DNA from: Macrosteles quadrilineatus
Taxonomy: Eukaryota > Arthropoda > Insecta > Hemiptera > Cicadellidae
Length of the DNA stretch: 64,000 bases
Assembly (NCBI RefSeq): GCF_028750875.1
Contig: NW_026542597.1
Location: 14,205,082-14,269,081 of the forward strand
Direction of reading: 5' to 3'
Shown here: piece by piece, positions 61,601 through 64,000 of the stretch
Layout: each line of letters starts with the position of its first letter
How positions within the stretch are numbered: the first letter of the stretch is position 1
Made by a program: the position numbers and the translations under genes
The notes under the pieces: generated by a model
The model's database searches: none
What the model saw: only the letters and a program-made list of their open reading frames with translations
What the model was told of the DNA's origin: nothing

Positions 61601-63288
61601 GTTTGCAAAGATCCCTTAAACACAACTTAGCAAACCATTCCCGAAAATGAACTTCAAACAAAGAGCTTCCGTCTTCTCTGTAAGTAAGTTCCTATGGTAG
61701 GGAGTTAGGCTTATTTAGTCTGCTGATATTATTTATAAGTCCATCCCTTAAAAACTCCAGAATTAACATAAACCCTTTCCTTGCCTACCTGGCTTAATGG
61801 AGACCACAATAATATTTGTAGTCTTATCAGAGGTCCCAGAGCTTTCGCCAGACACAGATGTACATAAGCCTCCACATAGGCATCTCTATCTGTTCTCTTC
61901 CACAAGGCAAAACGTTGCAACACTCCGTGAACTGTTGAAAATTCATCCAAAGCATCTTCGAACATGTGTCTAGCTTCAGTTTGAACTTGCTCTGCAACGA
62001 AAATCCATTATTATCACAGCAGTTGTGTTAATACTTTTACCTACGACAGTTTTTTAAAGTAGCGGTTTCAGTTCAGTTCTCAGAATTGACAAGATTCACT
62101 TAACACTAACAGTATTGTTGTTTTACTTAACAACACAGGTAACGGACCAAAAAGGTTGAAGGATTGAGAGACATGTAAAATTGTGTTCAACTAATCAGCT
62201 GTTTTGACCAATTTAATTGTCAATGAGCAGTGCAATTAGTGTTTGGTTCAATGGTTTGTTGCATCACTGTCAGTGGCACTGAGAGGTTATGAACAAAAAC
62301 ATAACCTCTCCTAGAAGCTATTAGTAGTTATTGCTAGTAATTAAAACACTGTTGTAGGTAAAGTAGTGTACGCAACTTGCGTAGATAGTCTTAATGACAC
62401 TCGTAGAATTTTCTAAGGCACTCACCGAGGATCGTACCTTAAAATTTCGACTCATGTCGTTAACAATTAACATTACCTTTATGTGATCGTTGTGTAAACT
62501 ACTATAATGTAGTAACTATATAGTAGTTAGTTAAAATTATATAATAGTTTGGTTAGGTTTACTCAAAGACAAACAATCAATTTTTACCACAACTCCAAAT
62601 AGTACTGTAATTTAAAATCTCACAATGTAATCTAGAAAGCCACTGTTGTCAAATTCCTTTTAAGATAGTAGATATGATTGTAGTTTTCAAGGAGGACCTA
62701 GGTCTGGGACAGTATAATTTGTCCCAGTCTTTAGAAACTAAATAACAACTTTTTTTGTTTGTTTTAACAAGTCATTTGTATATCAATTGTGTTCTTTGTC
62801 ACTGTAACCCTAGTACTTTGATTTTGATAGCATGTGGATTGAATTACATTTTAAATGGACTCACTAACCAACCAGCCTAATCCAACAGACTAAATAGGAT
62901 TTTCCGCAGGGGATTTTGACTGGGGAAACCCCGTTTTTACGCAAATTTGTTAAATGGGCACACAAAAATTTTTCTGAAAAAAGGACTTGAGCTTTTCTCC
63001 AAGTTGCTGCAAAAAGTCAACAGTGCGATAGAAAAATTGAGTGGAAGCAGAATCGGAAAACTTTCACTAGAGTAGATTAAAAATACTCGACTCATCAGAT
63101 ATAAACTCTACCTCTCTGACTCCGGAACATCGCAGTCTCCATCTCCGTCACTTCGTCATCACTGCTCATTCCCTCGATGTGTTTCTGCGTTCCCTTCGCC
63201 TCACGAGCCTTCATCCGTCTAATTCTCCGCCCTTCTCGCTCGGCCGCCCGTCTTGTCTGCATCTCATCTCGTTTGGCTACTGTGTTTT
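34634..63288 (-). CDS. PAXBP1: PAXBP1/GCFC-family protein (partial, seven C-terminal exons)
   Basis: Nuclear GC-rich sequence DNA-binding factor-like (GCFC domain) protein, linked in animals to spliceosome function and to Pax3/7 binding. Exons 5' to 3': 63112-63288, 61789-61991, 61303-61453, 59950-60145, 57607-57808, 35693-35814, 34634-34679; all GT/AG, with phases agreeing at every junction (about 365 codons, stop TGA). Recognisable blocks are AEREGRRIRRMKAREAKG and HIEGMSSDDE in the first exon, YVHLCLAKALGPLIRLQILL in the second, VPKIVEKVIIPKLD in the third, QWDPMS and DNDVFIPIYPKA in the fourth, and FFQRQFASAVKLLGN and LLNRYLLMA in the fifth. Upstream exons lie beyond 64000 or were not found. 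The intron 35815-57606 contains the complete Polinton. Gene-level identity is firm; the exact orthologue symbol rests on the family. Confidence 0.9.
36420..36425. repeat. Polinton target-site duplication, left (CGTACC)
   Basis: CGTACC immediately before the left terminal repeat; the same six bases follow the right repeat at 56452-56457. Six-base duplications are characteristic of Polinton integration. Confidence 0.95.
36426..36566. repeat. Polinton left terminal inverted repeat (141 bp)
   Basis: Reverse complement of 56311-56451 with one difference (36537 versus 56340). Begins AGTAGATAGGGTTGCCTG. Such ends carry the protein-primed replication origins and integrase sites in this class. Confidence 0.96.
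36920..37234 (-). CDS. Small Polinton protein, OB-fold/ssDNA-binding-like (104 aa)
   Basis: Starts ATG at 37234, stop at 36920. The pattern of short strands (YSIVAGRAVNTKYGASIVLD...) followed by FCIFLPKRFSEALSSDELKE and a last strand YRVQYLG resembles small OB-fold-like proteins found with insect mobile elements. A single-stranded DNA-binding role in protein-primed replication would fit but is inferred. A splice acceptor (TTTTTTTATAG) sits 9 bp before the ATG, and a donor CGAACAG|GTATG at 38116/38115 could supply a short leader exon from the divergent promoter near 38165. Confidence 0.7.
   Translation of the reverse strand: MALAAKLNTLEKGPYLPKIDVSALTNKEGYSIVAGRAVNTKYGASIVLDIHVPEKSADFCIFLPKRFSEALSSDELKEIAESKAYRVQYLGMSGNSPNIKIWKQ
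37235..38115. repeat. Non-coding Polinton segment with degenerate direct repeats
   Basis: Probably the leader intron of the small OB-fold-like gene. Blocks around 37438-37600 recur, diverged, around 37619-37760 (for example AACAGCTAAATGCATAG at about 37518 and AATAGCTAAATGTGTAG at about 37686, 168 bp apart; the GTAATATCAT/GTAATACCAT pair is about 180 bp apart). No coding potential recognised. Confidence 0.5.
38160..38245. promoter_or_regulatory. Divergent Polinton promoter
   Basis: Rightward TATAAAAG at 38212-38219 precedes the DNA polymerase leader exon (ends ATAGTT|GTAAGT at 38368). Leftward TATAAG at 38164-38169 (minus strand) precedes a short leader ending at 38116. The two TATA boxes are about 45 bp apart and point outward, so replication genes on both sides could be co-expressed. 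Confidence 0.65.
38243..40034 (+). other. Non-coding 5' leader exons of the Polinton DNA polymerase
   Basis: Exon 1 runs from about 38243 (start estimated from the TATA box) to 38368, donor GTAAGT. Exon 2 is 39933-40034, between TTTTTACATTTACAG and AAT|GTAAGT. The next acceptor TTTTAG at 40444-40449 abuts the polymerase ATG. The polymerase frame read back into exon 2 meets TAA and has no ATG, so both exons are untranslated. Exon 1 has an upstream ATG at about 38343 and exon 2 another at about 39996; both are out of frame with the polymerase. Intron 1 contains a LINE-tail-like AATAAAGATATTTTGATTTTGATTT near 39760. Confidence 0.6.
40450..44220 (+). CDS. Protein-primed family B DNA polymerase of the Polinton (1256 aa)
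   Basis: Replicates the element from its terminal repeats. N-terminus has a zinc-finger-like CAICREAYFLSASARSRHQQMC. The exonuclease motifs are present: DFES at about 441, HNLSSYDEAF at about 586, YHDFYLLLD at about 731. So are the polymerase motifs: DCINLYGSQ at about 837, KFMNNSVFGK at about 977 and YSDTDS at about 1078. All catalytic acidic residues are kept and the frame has no stops, so the enzyme looks functional. The ATG follows a splice acceptor directly. Length is as expected for Polinton polymerases. A second CxxC-HDH cluster (CELCEIAF...CRDHDHITG) near residue 540 resembles an inserted endonuclease-VII/HNH-like zinc region. Confidence 0.95.
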   Translation: MYLQCAICREAYFLSASARSRHQQMCLALNDYFTSAVASNNDNRRETHEAAIQTPPQQIKAVPSGSGLKRKLPPPKVTKRPVTSVLSSPSSHTSSTTRLTWYLKKGLQSAKDYVIENNENLYKDLPPFIEAANEVVLDILQDELRVTKSLKYNVVLEAVYCHPEGHCELMNFKTTSRLIHSACDELQELLKKDASKLLREESEAQAKGSGWTLHEVKSLTLRLSKFSYALPAGSGYLPLPPKIAKRKCILNVKNSNDCCFMYCILAKSLPNIRYDSVLTEHSFRECETHYNFDGISFPTPISQMKKFEKQNINTSVNIFELDENAHITPLRIVDEQQDHFDLLLVRNDEGEAHFTLILNFTKLMQPQITKGSNKITICKRCSTFKENRRCVPTPQHWLSEHLMLCGKSKPSEVILPEQHKSKLRFVSYEMQIEVPIVVTADFESTLYPVPSTDNAYQRHEANSFAYIVASNLPKELLEEAEINTSPYIHRSESAAKEFLLQMQELAVKVEKLYTKNVSMIALNDEQQKQHDEATNCELCEIAFDETLVQSRKCRDHDHITGQFRYTLCSLCNTRCQLPNFIPIYFHNLSSYDEAFIIKNLAVLPNSEIKVIPSNSERFISISIKIGRMWLRFLDSFRLMADSLANLASYLTPSELVESSKLVPEQHVELIQRKGIYPYDYVKDFAVFSEEALPPRESFYNALNDSEVTDAEYQHAQHTWNTMKMKNVGQYHDFYLLLDVCLLMDIIQCFRKNCVATYNIDCCHSFTAPGLAWQSMLRMTGVTLELLTNYDHFLMFESAIRGGLVQCCHRYEKANNPLLENSEDYDPNKETKYMLYLDCINLYGSQMKKHLPTGNFEFVNDVDDLNWSNLPEDSPYGLLLECDVTVPEHLHDLMNDFPILPEQKDVDNQGKLLATLEDKKHYIAHYTVFQQAVKLGLKITKVHRALRFSQSPWMEKFIDKNTTLRAESTNEFSKNFYKFMNNSVFGKTLENVRNRVDIRIVTSDEAFQKLSRQARFVDRSIIADGVIAVHLRRQKVVLNKPVYVGSVVLDKAKVHMNWFHYMVMKKKLAPPDFEVYVNYSDTDSLLYTIITKLNLNNELKERLGDVLDRSCYPKEHELWLEGAIPQIGTFKDECKGRQLFEYVGLRCKMYCYRFNSSQQTTAKKKCKGISKRYVENKISFDHYKKALFEDKQYRATFNQIRSKTFQLTSRTVDKLSLSANDNKRIVLQDKIRTLAYGHYRARQNDDGGSSEYDSSQS
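44225..44932 (+). CDS. Orphan Polinton protein with Cys pairs (235 aa)
   Basis: ATG at 44225 lies 4 bp after the polymerase stop; the same frame is open back to an ATG at 44153, which would overlap the polymerase gene. The product is acidic and rich in aromatic residues, with YCRGC near the middle and WCDYC later, which could form a zinc-binding unit. No family recognised. Position directly behind the polymerase suggests co-transcription. Ends TGA at 44930-44932; AATAAA signals follow at 45356 and 45425. Confidence 0.6.
   Translation: MVDQHSLGVVRMLYSLSMDAVARTIPYEKEYERIEDIEMFSILPSLMHTELRSSIKRTWIKTTTVNRDLIKSYEFRDIDFMQIDSYQFVMLMNHPLEEPEFWSRNYYGNNCHINVDYYETIQTERPMKYCRGCFFNLFTLKDDNDIDYQSYWHEKGLAFVHVVQHFEVNSNRLIDAVVKQENNWCDYCVFRPLFTFLNYFDCRDNNNMLHDSDEDSPASPVTMFNRTELYDPYRE
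44933..45669. other. Convergent 3' region inside the Polinton
   Basis: AT-rich, no open frame of note. Plus-strand AATAAA at 45356-45361 and 45425-45430 could end the polymerase transcripts; the minus-strand gene at 45670 also ends here. Confidence 0.6.
45670..47172 (-). CDS. Proline-rich orphan Polinton protein (500 aa)
   Basis: ATG at 47170-47172 is preceded by TATAAAA at 47202-47208 (minus strand), so the leader would be extremely short. The N-terminus carries a basic KRKRTK stretch (possible nuclear signal), an acidic segment EEDEDYDSKEVEEY and a run of about 12 prolines (residues of about 160-175) amid Ser/Thr/Gln-rich disordered sequence. The last 250 residues look folded, with conserved-looking hydrophobic patterns. 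No family recognised; a regulatory or virion role is possible. Confidence 0.7.
   Translation of the reverse strand: MNASVKRSAPVPRKDLSRVKRKRTKAPPIPPVHNVIYSDVNTMDIDQLLASLTGETLQDVSDSVHTTAGASAIQANYYTRECSTVCSENGNAVEEDEDYDSKEVEEYRPEQPSIVQQKIPAHSNSAKSGTRARSSQVFRQKGHQEKLHASILPSLSSQLPPPPPPPPPPPQRSQQLLSNTSAPKLSTSPTTLSTSPPVSYVCSSSTSTSTPVMTTSVVSHSHSSHKAAVRSNQQSNSWEPRLLLRQIYKVASQAHAVVGLDSIKDFSPSICLVNNETSIELTFEDLLSLQSSTVHHSVNNFYSNETPFNPFYLHTVILEPRPNGLVSFCNYRLRNKPVNHNLNSVTLSRASSESDIIRQTPRVVLQNDGWISLKRLFPSLESYFNILLEINPTVQFLISRYTRYFTKHYKVMALLSSNTTNDLTSMTLDKQLVRHITSDLPRLLSDLNERRLPAETQDFWYERTALRTSMMPWIDSEVRRFCAANITEAVMENLKYLSKW
47202..47208 (-). promoter_or_regulatory. TATA box of the proline-rich orphan gene
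   Basis: Minus-strand TATAAAA, 30 bp before the ATG at 47172. Confidence 0.55.
47403..48308 (-). CDS. Coiled-coil protein with eight 21-residue repeats (fibre-like, 301 aa)
   Basis: N-terminus MIRRHIIDKFGHALYQEQKH, then an acidic patch (HLSDDEDDAYVISEDGSK). Residues 127-294 are eight head-to-tail units of exactly 21 residues near SDEKTSASLLSLDDKLKKLKD: three heptads each, hydrophobic residues at spaced positions, so a long regular coiled coil. A short tail follows. In DNA the 63-bp repeats occupy 47427-47930. A rod or fibre-type virion protein or scaffold is inferred from architecture only; there is no recognisable globular head domain. It lies just upstream of the integrase stop on the same strand. 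Confidence 0.75.
   Translation of the reverse strand: MIRRHIIDKFGHALYQEQKHHLSDDEDDAYVISEDGSKRFRAAVEPDVSRQKVSKGYLNRFYVNKDDLNEVEGKLKTFVVSLKEAQQAVKDVKQSIVSIEGSIKTELKDIKENQLSYHDRLNNLEESDGKSSQLIASLDNKLIKLVESDEKTSASLLSLDDKLKKLKDSDEKTSTHLLSLDRNVKKLFESDEKTSASLVSLGDKLNKLQDSDEKVSTSLMSLDKRFKKLHDSDGKQSKSLVSLDGEVKKLQESDEKTSKLLRTIDERLNTLDKSDAETLKFFATIDRKLTALLTTTGLSIS
48381..49319 (-). CDS. Polinton integrase with C-terminal chromodomain
   Basis: Retroviral-type (rve) DDE integrase that inserts the element and makes the 6-bp duplication. First ATG is at 49319; the frame is open to 49343, but that codon is GTG. Catalytic residues: D in LWQVDLIEM (residue 48 from this ATG), D in IQSDLGTDF (110) and E in VVERLNKTIK (144). 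A chromo-like segment VEKVIKRKGNKIYVKWLGFP ends the protein, which stops at YNSWA, slightly earlier than in many relatives. The ELHKPARKNF leader segment is typical of Polinton integrases. It begins 25 bp after the stop of the preceding gene on the same strand. Confidence 0.93.
   Translation of the reverse strand: MNKRKKTMSSQADAAKRGIVNELHKPARKNFVRRKVFVRGIDDLWQVDLIEMIPYSKANKGKKYILMIIDVLSKYAWAVPLDNKKGKTVASAMENVLKNSGRIPQNIQSDLGTDFYNKEFKSLMQRFAINHFSTFTHLKASVVERLNKTIKNWMYKEFAVQGDYRWLDMLPRLISMYNSRLHRTTGMRPRDVTSFHERALVRKLNQNKVQGIPKLRVNDKVRVSKYKTLFEKGYTPNWSTELFKIIRVRKSVPPVYYLQDEEGDIIKGTFYEPELQKTNYPDTYLVEKVIKRKGNKIYVKWLGFPSRYNSWA
49344..50369 (-). CDS. Polinton protein with DUF8207-like C-terminal domain (341 aa)
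   Basis: ATG at 50369. The first 110 residues are basic and helical (KKRKLRAKRVIRRIVKKYP). A charged linker follows, then YGVRLDGRGNTTIGDSRIKI...TTPGLLELLF...YKKILQDTNAH, a pattern I associate with the DUF8207 family common in insect Polinton-like loci. Function unknown; a virion or DNA-associated role is likely from the basic N-terminus. TATATAAAG lies about 50 bp upstream (50422-50430, minus strand), inside the end of the ATPase gene. Confidence 0.8.
   Translation of the reverse strand: MEKYGSAPMTLRAPKKRKLRAKRVIRRIVKKYPIPNLKERNQDSANKHEHIVKNELLRLTNAVRKKFQQLKHNADYVERLLEVQAKPIVKPLQETVERRLKEQQYYYKPVKKEELDFVVKKDDQSTTMDRTFVQDEEKEDDFNKSLDVSTQTIKPNQLDTYLKRLSNPQTKDKMDTTYGVRLDGRGNTTIGDSRIKITNSKIQVRNHSFETTPGLLELLFMQVPDKDIVERQDLKVYKKILQDTNAHRQMYSAEKPVNANRGKKYLSVISVLFPPKQGMTTPEHASGSGITVENVDRYTSDVNLLVKRLKTLVLSQEAGHNAHSEEIDYIIELLQLNGIIA
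50424..51140 (-). CDS. Polinton genome-packaging ATPase (FtsK/HerA-type)
   Basis: P-loop ATPase that would drive DNA into capsids. Walker A GPSNCGKT and Walker B SIMIFDDVA are both present, with the spacing seen in adenovirus/Polinton packaging ATPases. The frame is open to an ATG at 51194, but a good splice acceptor (TTTTGTCCCCCAG) sits between that and the ATG at 51140. The TATA box of the opposite gene also lies in that stretch, so MKFKKH (51140; 238 aa) is preferred; 51194 would give 256 aa. It is divergent from the PLA2-like gene. Confidence 0.9.
   Translation of the reverse strand: MKFKKHRDTFVVDNAVEKLIQSTSDGIKSKEVKKHSELLPQSIRGIICGPSNCGKTNLMFSLLTEPKGLKYANVYVFSKSLLQPKYKMLEQIMQNLSCIGYFSFTNSEDVPNPDEAKKDSIMIFDDVACDKQDNMKAYFSMGRHRDVDTFYLIQTYTRLPKHLLRDNANLIILFKQDDLNLRHVYNDHVNSDMTFDQFKCLCHTCWNKHKYGFVTIDKDSEINKGRYRLGLDTYIVDI
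51178..51186 (+). promoter_or_regulatory. TATA box of the PLA2-like capsid gene
   Basis: TATATAAGG about 30 bp before the ATG at 51215, at the start of the plus-strand structural gene block. Confidence 0.55.
51215..52195 (+). CDS. Minor virion protein with phospholipase A2-like domain (326 aa)
   Basis: Residues of about 20-67 match the compact PLA2 fold known from parvovirus VP1 and some Polintons: LPGGYQFCGPGTRL supplies the calcium loop and KQHDIAYS the catalytic His-Asp. The middle (about 118-220) is very Arg/Lys/Gly-rich (RRRRRRQTRRRNRGR), suggesting nucleic acid binding. A hydrophobic segment LPLLPIFAGLSALGSLTGG follows near 250, and the C-terminus GKGLYFRPYKKGLGIY resembles small adenovirus core/cement peptides. 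In known viruses such a domain modifies membranes; that role here is by analogy. It ends just before the protease. Confidence 0.85.
   Translation: MRRITRGCGLLNRAINSLPLELHLPGGYQFCGPGTRLKERLEKKDQGINLLDQACKQHDIAYSKSKDLSSRHTADRVLANEAWARFKTKGVPIGERLASWAVASAMNAKLKLGAGTTEGRRRRRRQTRRRNRGRLGRGSLAKGGTARGGSALKRKRKGTTRKYSRRLKPFTFSDVLRQARTAVRGSGMHLVGRGGILNRGSRKHITKAASSALNAIRSMKRGRRSAFSHLRRRSRILSLPKSGGVLPLLPIFAGLSALGSLTGGAAGVAKAVLEARDAKKRLSEMQRHNETMEAVALRHGKGLYFRPYKKGLGIYMAPYQKQPKNL
52216..52557 (+). CDS. Adenain-like cysteine protease (113 aa)
   Basis: Maturation protease of the adenovirus/Polinton class (Ulp1-like fold). Catalytic triad seen: His50 in GTHWVCY, Asp65 in YFDSYGD and Cys102 in ICGHLCL, as counted from the ATG at 52216. 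The frame is open 15 bp further up but without an ATG, and an acceptor-like TTTTGCCCAG is just upstream, so a spliced or downstream start is possible. It is short, as expected for Polinton proteases, and lies 20 bp after the PLA2-like gene. Confidence 0.92.
   Translation: MYDFELTRWARKLKIPHFRGVFMRDNLPKSPWRNESAIVNLDNTNGSGTHWVCYKKSGDYVRYFDSYGDLIPPLELQKYLNGKYVSYNRTAYQDVNTYSEICGHLCLYFLTSI
52617..53321 (+). CDS. Minor capsid (penton-like, single jelly-roll) protein (234 aa)
   Basis: First ATG that fits the conserved start is at 52617, right after CCACCCTTTAG. The text TLSVDYFPPIELEGGYDYEV, GLLSFESYNSIPN and KIPTGTYEVMDIERFIQDKL is typical of the Polinton minor capsid protein, which forms vertices. 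It sits between protease and major capsid genes in the usual order. Confidence 0.88.
   Translation: MSQTFMLSGRTSTLSVDYFPPIELEGGYDYEVGLLSFESYNSIPNVDETNNQFHFDNGKIIKIPTGTYEVMDIERFIQDKLKMLATQEKKYFFRLGTNNNTLQTTLKCNAQVDFSQPNSIGSLLGFDSEVIGPGNEHYSKNVVDIFKTNTIRVECSIAGGSFVNNKQSHTIHQFFPAVPPGYKLVEIPSTIIYLPITTRAISNITLRIVDQDDRLVNFRGERITVCLHLRKVPS
53542..54792 (+). CDS. Major capsid protein, double jelly-roll (416 aa)
   Basis: Recognised by FLFDEIRYEINGVEIDRIRN and the following GITSTMKG, the strongest hallmark of animal Polinton capsid proteins, and by an N-terminus MEFHTHFPYSSTTLDNNDEI. The frame is complete. TATAAAA at 53525-53531 is only 11 bp before the ATG, so a TATA-driven mRNA from it would begin inside the gene; the main transcript probably starts further up. 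It is followed by the BIR gene on the same strand. Confidence 0.93.
   Translation: MDVLDIFSSVPFDDTISHMEFHTHFPYSSTTLDNNDEIRIPIQQQDICIVPSMSYLYVEGKLLKSDNTATTKTKFTPNAFAFLFDEIRYEINGVEIDRIRNPGITSTMKGFASIGENSLRSLGNSGWPTEVNKLSSTLESHVTDTDGNFSFCIPLSRLLGFAEDYRKVIVNCRHELVLLRSAGDKNAVLWTSSGATDTTPEDIKVKLEKLCWRVPYVSLSDRQRIALLRHLERGTSVPVEYRSWELYEYPSLPQSNKQSWSVKTASQLEKPRYVIVAFQENRKNNMKKSAACFDHCKISNIKLHLNSINYPYDDLKLDIAKNHYAILYDMYTRFQESYYNVPSQPLLDVKNFISYAPLIVIDCSKQNESLRSAPVDIRLEFEASEAFPPGTAAYCLIIHDKSFSYEPATNLVHRIM
54833..54838 (+). promoter_or_regulatory. TATA box of the BIR gene
   Basis: CTATAAAGC about 65 bp before the ATG at 54904, placing a start near 54865 and a short leader. Confidence 0.5.
54904..55836 (+). 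CDS. BIR-domain (IAP-type) protein with unrecognised N-terminal domain (310 aa)
   Basis: Residues of about 196-262 form a baculovirus IAP repeat: VKTFDEW...LADEGFVKMA, then zinc ligands Cys230, Cys233, His250 and Cys257 (spacing C-x2-C-x16-H-x6-C) with the conserved Trp240. BIR proteins bind caspases or death regulators, so a role in blocking apoptosis of the host cell is likely but not shown. Residues 1-190 are a separate domain (VVIKELSILDL, QHWIFSPPKD, WLSKHYHGLGFGTG) with Cys/His residues before the BIR; I do not assign it. No RING finger follows. AATAAA at 55860-55865 ends the transcript. Confidence 0.85.
   Translation: MIKQAIIDFSAFIGEDKTVVIKELSILDLDSRCVQHWIFSPPKDGSRSTFPSTQHDCGGWHSSQFDNHNRWLSKHYHGLGFGTGNVEYSSLTSSLRDICCNVNLLYAASTEKAKVLEKLLENRRVVFSLELLGGPPLSSDFLLLPPVEELSKQKNQCLFHHLHAPGFYCSQTNVHKLADWCLKNPAMLDMNNPEVRVKTFDEWKLKTPSAKQLADEGFVKMAAMKDTTKCVYCGVNLFKWEEGDDAIEDHRYNSPFCSYLRFKEQTTDKGSTKNIVYCEDGSDALGQDVTGRYTLSLEVTHDDLLNMCKA
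55989..56237 (+). CDS. Possible small Polinton gene (82 aa)
   Basis: ATG at 55989 follows TATATATAAA at about 55910-55919, and the gene lies between the BIR gene and the right terminal repeat. The product (MSQFYKCEKVVTFSNPMKTT...) resembles nothing I know. Support is only promoter-like context and a free slot in a compact genome. Confidence 0.35.
   Translation: MSQFYKCEKVVTFSNPMKTTFYFADNEDRRCTGSIDKERFKLRILQVGTILQDSLLSKVLHINTCQFSDHSNCFIKLNKLTT
56311..56451. repeat. Polinton right terminal inverted repeat (141 bp)
   Basis: Inverted copy of 36426-36566, one mismatch, ending ...CCCTATCTACT. Confidence 0.96.
56452..56457. repeat. Polinton target-site duplication, right (CGTACC)
   Basis: Identical to 36420-36425. 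Confidence 0.95.
56610..57198. mobile_element. hAT-like MITE
   Basis: 589 bp flanked by the 8-bp duplication ATACTATC (56602-56609 and 57199-57206). The right end, reversed, reads TAGGGATGTGCCGAATC...TCTCGAATCC; the left end TGGTGATGGTCAAATC...TCTCGAATCC is a diverged counterpart. The 8-bp duplication and TAGGG-type ends indicate the hAT superfamily. It lies in the PAXBP1 intron beside the Polinton. Confidence 0.65.
57932..58572. mobile_element. pogo/Tigger-like MITE
   Basis: 641 bp with inverted ends CAGTAGAACCCCTCATATTC / ...ATATGAGGGGTTCTACTG and TA on each side (57930-57931, 58573-58574). More inverted blocks lie inside (TTATCCGGCC). No transposase remains. In a PAXBP1 intron. A single similar end (CAGTAGACTCTTGATTTTTC) lies at about 59133. 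Confidence 0.8.
59593..59800. mobile_element. Short MITE with GGGTAT ends
   Basis: About 208 bp with inverted ends of about 30 bp: GGGTATCACACGTAAATTTAA at the left; the right end, reversed, reads GGGTATTGACACGTAAATTTG. CTAG-like bases stand at both outer sides. A second loose copy of the right end follows at about 59826-59852 (TCAAATTTACGTATTGATACCC). In a PAXBP1 intron. Confidence 0.65.
60250..60541 (+). mobile_element. 5'-truncated LINE 3' end
   Basis: The segment ends with AATAAAGATTGTTTGAAATGAAATGAAATG, a LINE-type poly-A signal and short-repeat tail, after a sequence that looks like a degraded ORF end. In a PAXBP1 intron. Confidence 0.45.
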
Positions 63289-64000
63289 CTGTCAAAGTAA
63301 TATTTGTGTTAAGTATAAAAAATCTGAAAATCATACAGTTTTATTTAACTTAGTATTCAACCTACAAATAACTAACTTCAACATACAACTAATAAGTTGA
63401 ATAAGTAGTTAAAAATACAAGTTTAGCACAATTCAATCTCCAAATCAAGTCTGCAGTAAAATACCCATAACTTGATTCAAAGAGATACAGGCATATTTTC
63501 AAGGAATTCGGTTAAGGATGCTACTAAATACTTGCTTCAACAAACTCAATAATTTTAGGGAATACTGCCGACATTTTTCATCATTGTTTTATAAAGTTTT
63601 AACATTTTTTACTAATCGTTACGTAATACATGTTGGCAATATCCTTTAAATAACATAAACTTACCAACACCAAAAATGAACTTCAAACAAAGATACTCAT
63701 AGTAACTTTGACTTTGTTCACACAGAAGACACCGCATTAAGTAAATAATTATGGTTTACTTTACACTTATCGGACACCTCTAATATATTCTTATGTGTAT
63801 TATTTCCTTTTTAGACTCTATAAAACTAAATTAAAATGACAAATCTTTTAACCTCTAGATCGCCACACTCCCCAAATTAAGGTTAAAGTAACCTGTGTTA
63901 CTTTCAAATTGATGTATTGTAGTTGAACATATAACAGCTGTTTTGCGCTGCTGTTAAGTGCTTCTTCAGGTTATGTGGGTTGAAAATTCATCAGAGTGAA
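63289..64000. other. PAXBP1 intron sequence, upstream exons not found
   Basis: No exon can be supported. An open minus-strand stretch ends in GTTG|GTAAG near 63665, with a phase that would fit the exon at 63288, but its residues do not resemble the family. Confidence 0.4.

Noticed and set aside
63660..63740. Further upstream PAXBP1 exon
   Set aside because: The donor and phase would fit, but the residues do not resemble the family and no good acceptor was found.

Overview
This window is nuclear DNA from an arthropod, very probably an insect. It is AT-rich, with long introns and many transposon remnants. Hemiptera would fit, but nothing in the sequence proves the order. It holds three conventional host genes, one small nested gene, and a complete 20-kb Maverick/Polinton, a virus-like self-replicating transposon.

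Host genes. (1) Plus strand, 312-4390: the last four exons in frame of a cis-prenyltransferase of the DHDDS type (dolichol synthesis); the 5' part lies outside the window. (2) Minus strand, 31947 down to 7795: a large lipid transfer protein of the vitellogenin family. I could follow 24 exons with consistent splice phases and 4020 coding nt (1339 aa): signal peptide, vitellogenin N-terminal lipid-binding module, open beta-sheet region and C-terminal von Willebrand D domain. (3) Nested in its first intron on the same strand, 29964 down to 28220: a two-exon gene for an unrecognised 216-aa protein. (4) Minus strand, 63288 down to 34634: the C-terminal seven exons of a PAXBP1/GCFC-family splicing-related protein.

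The Polinton spans 36426-56451, inside the 21.8-kb PAXBP1 intron between the exons at 57607-57808 and 35693-35814. It has 141-bp terminal inverted repeats with one mismatch, flanked by an exact 6-bp target duplication (CGTACC). All recognised genes are open, so the insertion looks young. Left to right: a small OB-fold-like protein (minus); a protein-primed family B DNA polymerase (plus) with two non-coding 5' exons; an orphan with Cys pairs (plus); then on the minus strand a proline-rich orphan, a 21-residue-repeat coiled-coil (fibre-like) protein, a chromodomain integrase, a DUF8207-like protein and a packaging ATPase. On the plus strand follow a phospholipase A2-like basic minor virion protein, an adenain-type protease, a minor capsid (penton-like) protein, the double-jelly-roll major capsid protein, a BIR-domain (inhibitor-of-apoptosis type) protein with an unrecognised N-terminal domain, and a small ORF. 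Together these make a full replication, integration, packaging and capsid set plus a probable host-interaction gene. TATA boxes precede many of the genes.

The rest of the host DNA is full of non-autonomous elements with readable ends: a PIF/Harbinger-like MITE (TTA), a piggyBac-like MITE (TTAA) with repeated ACGATATATCGT palindromes, mariner-like deletion and foldback elements (TA), a pogo-like MITE (TA), a hAT-like MITE (8-bp duplication), other foldbacks, tRNA-derived SINE-like pieces and 5'-truncated LINE tails. A 243-bp identical second copy of the DHDDS terminal exon lies 3 kb downstream of the original.
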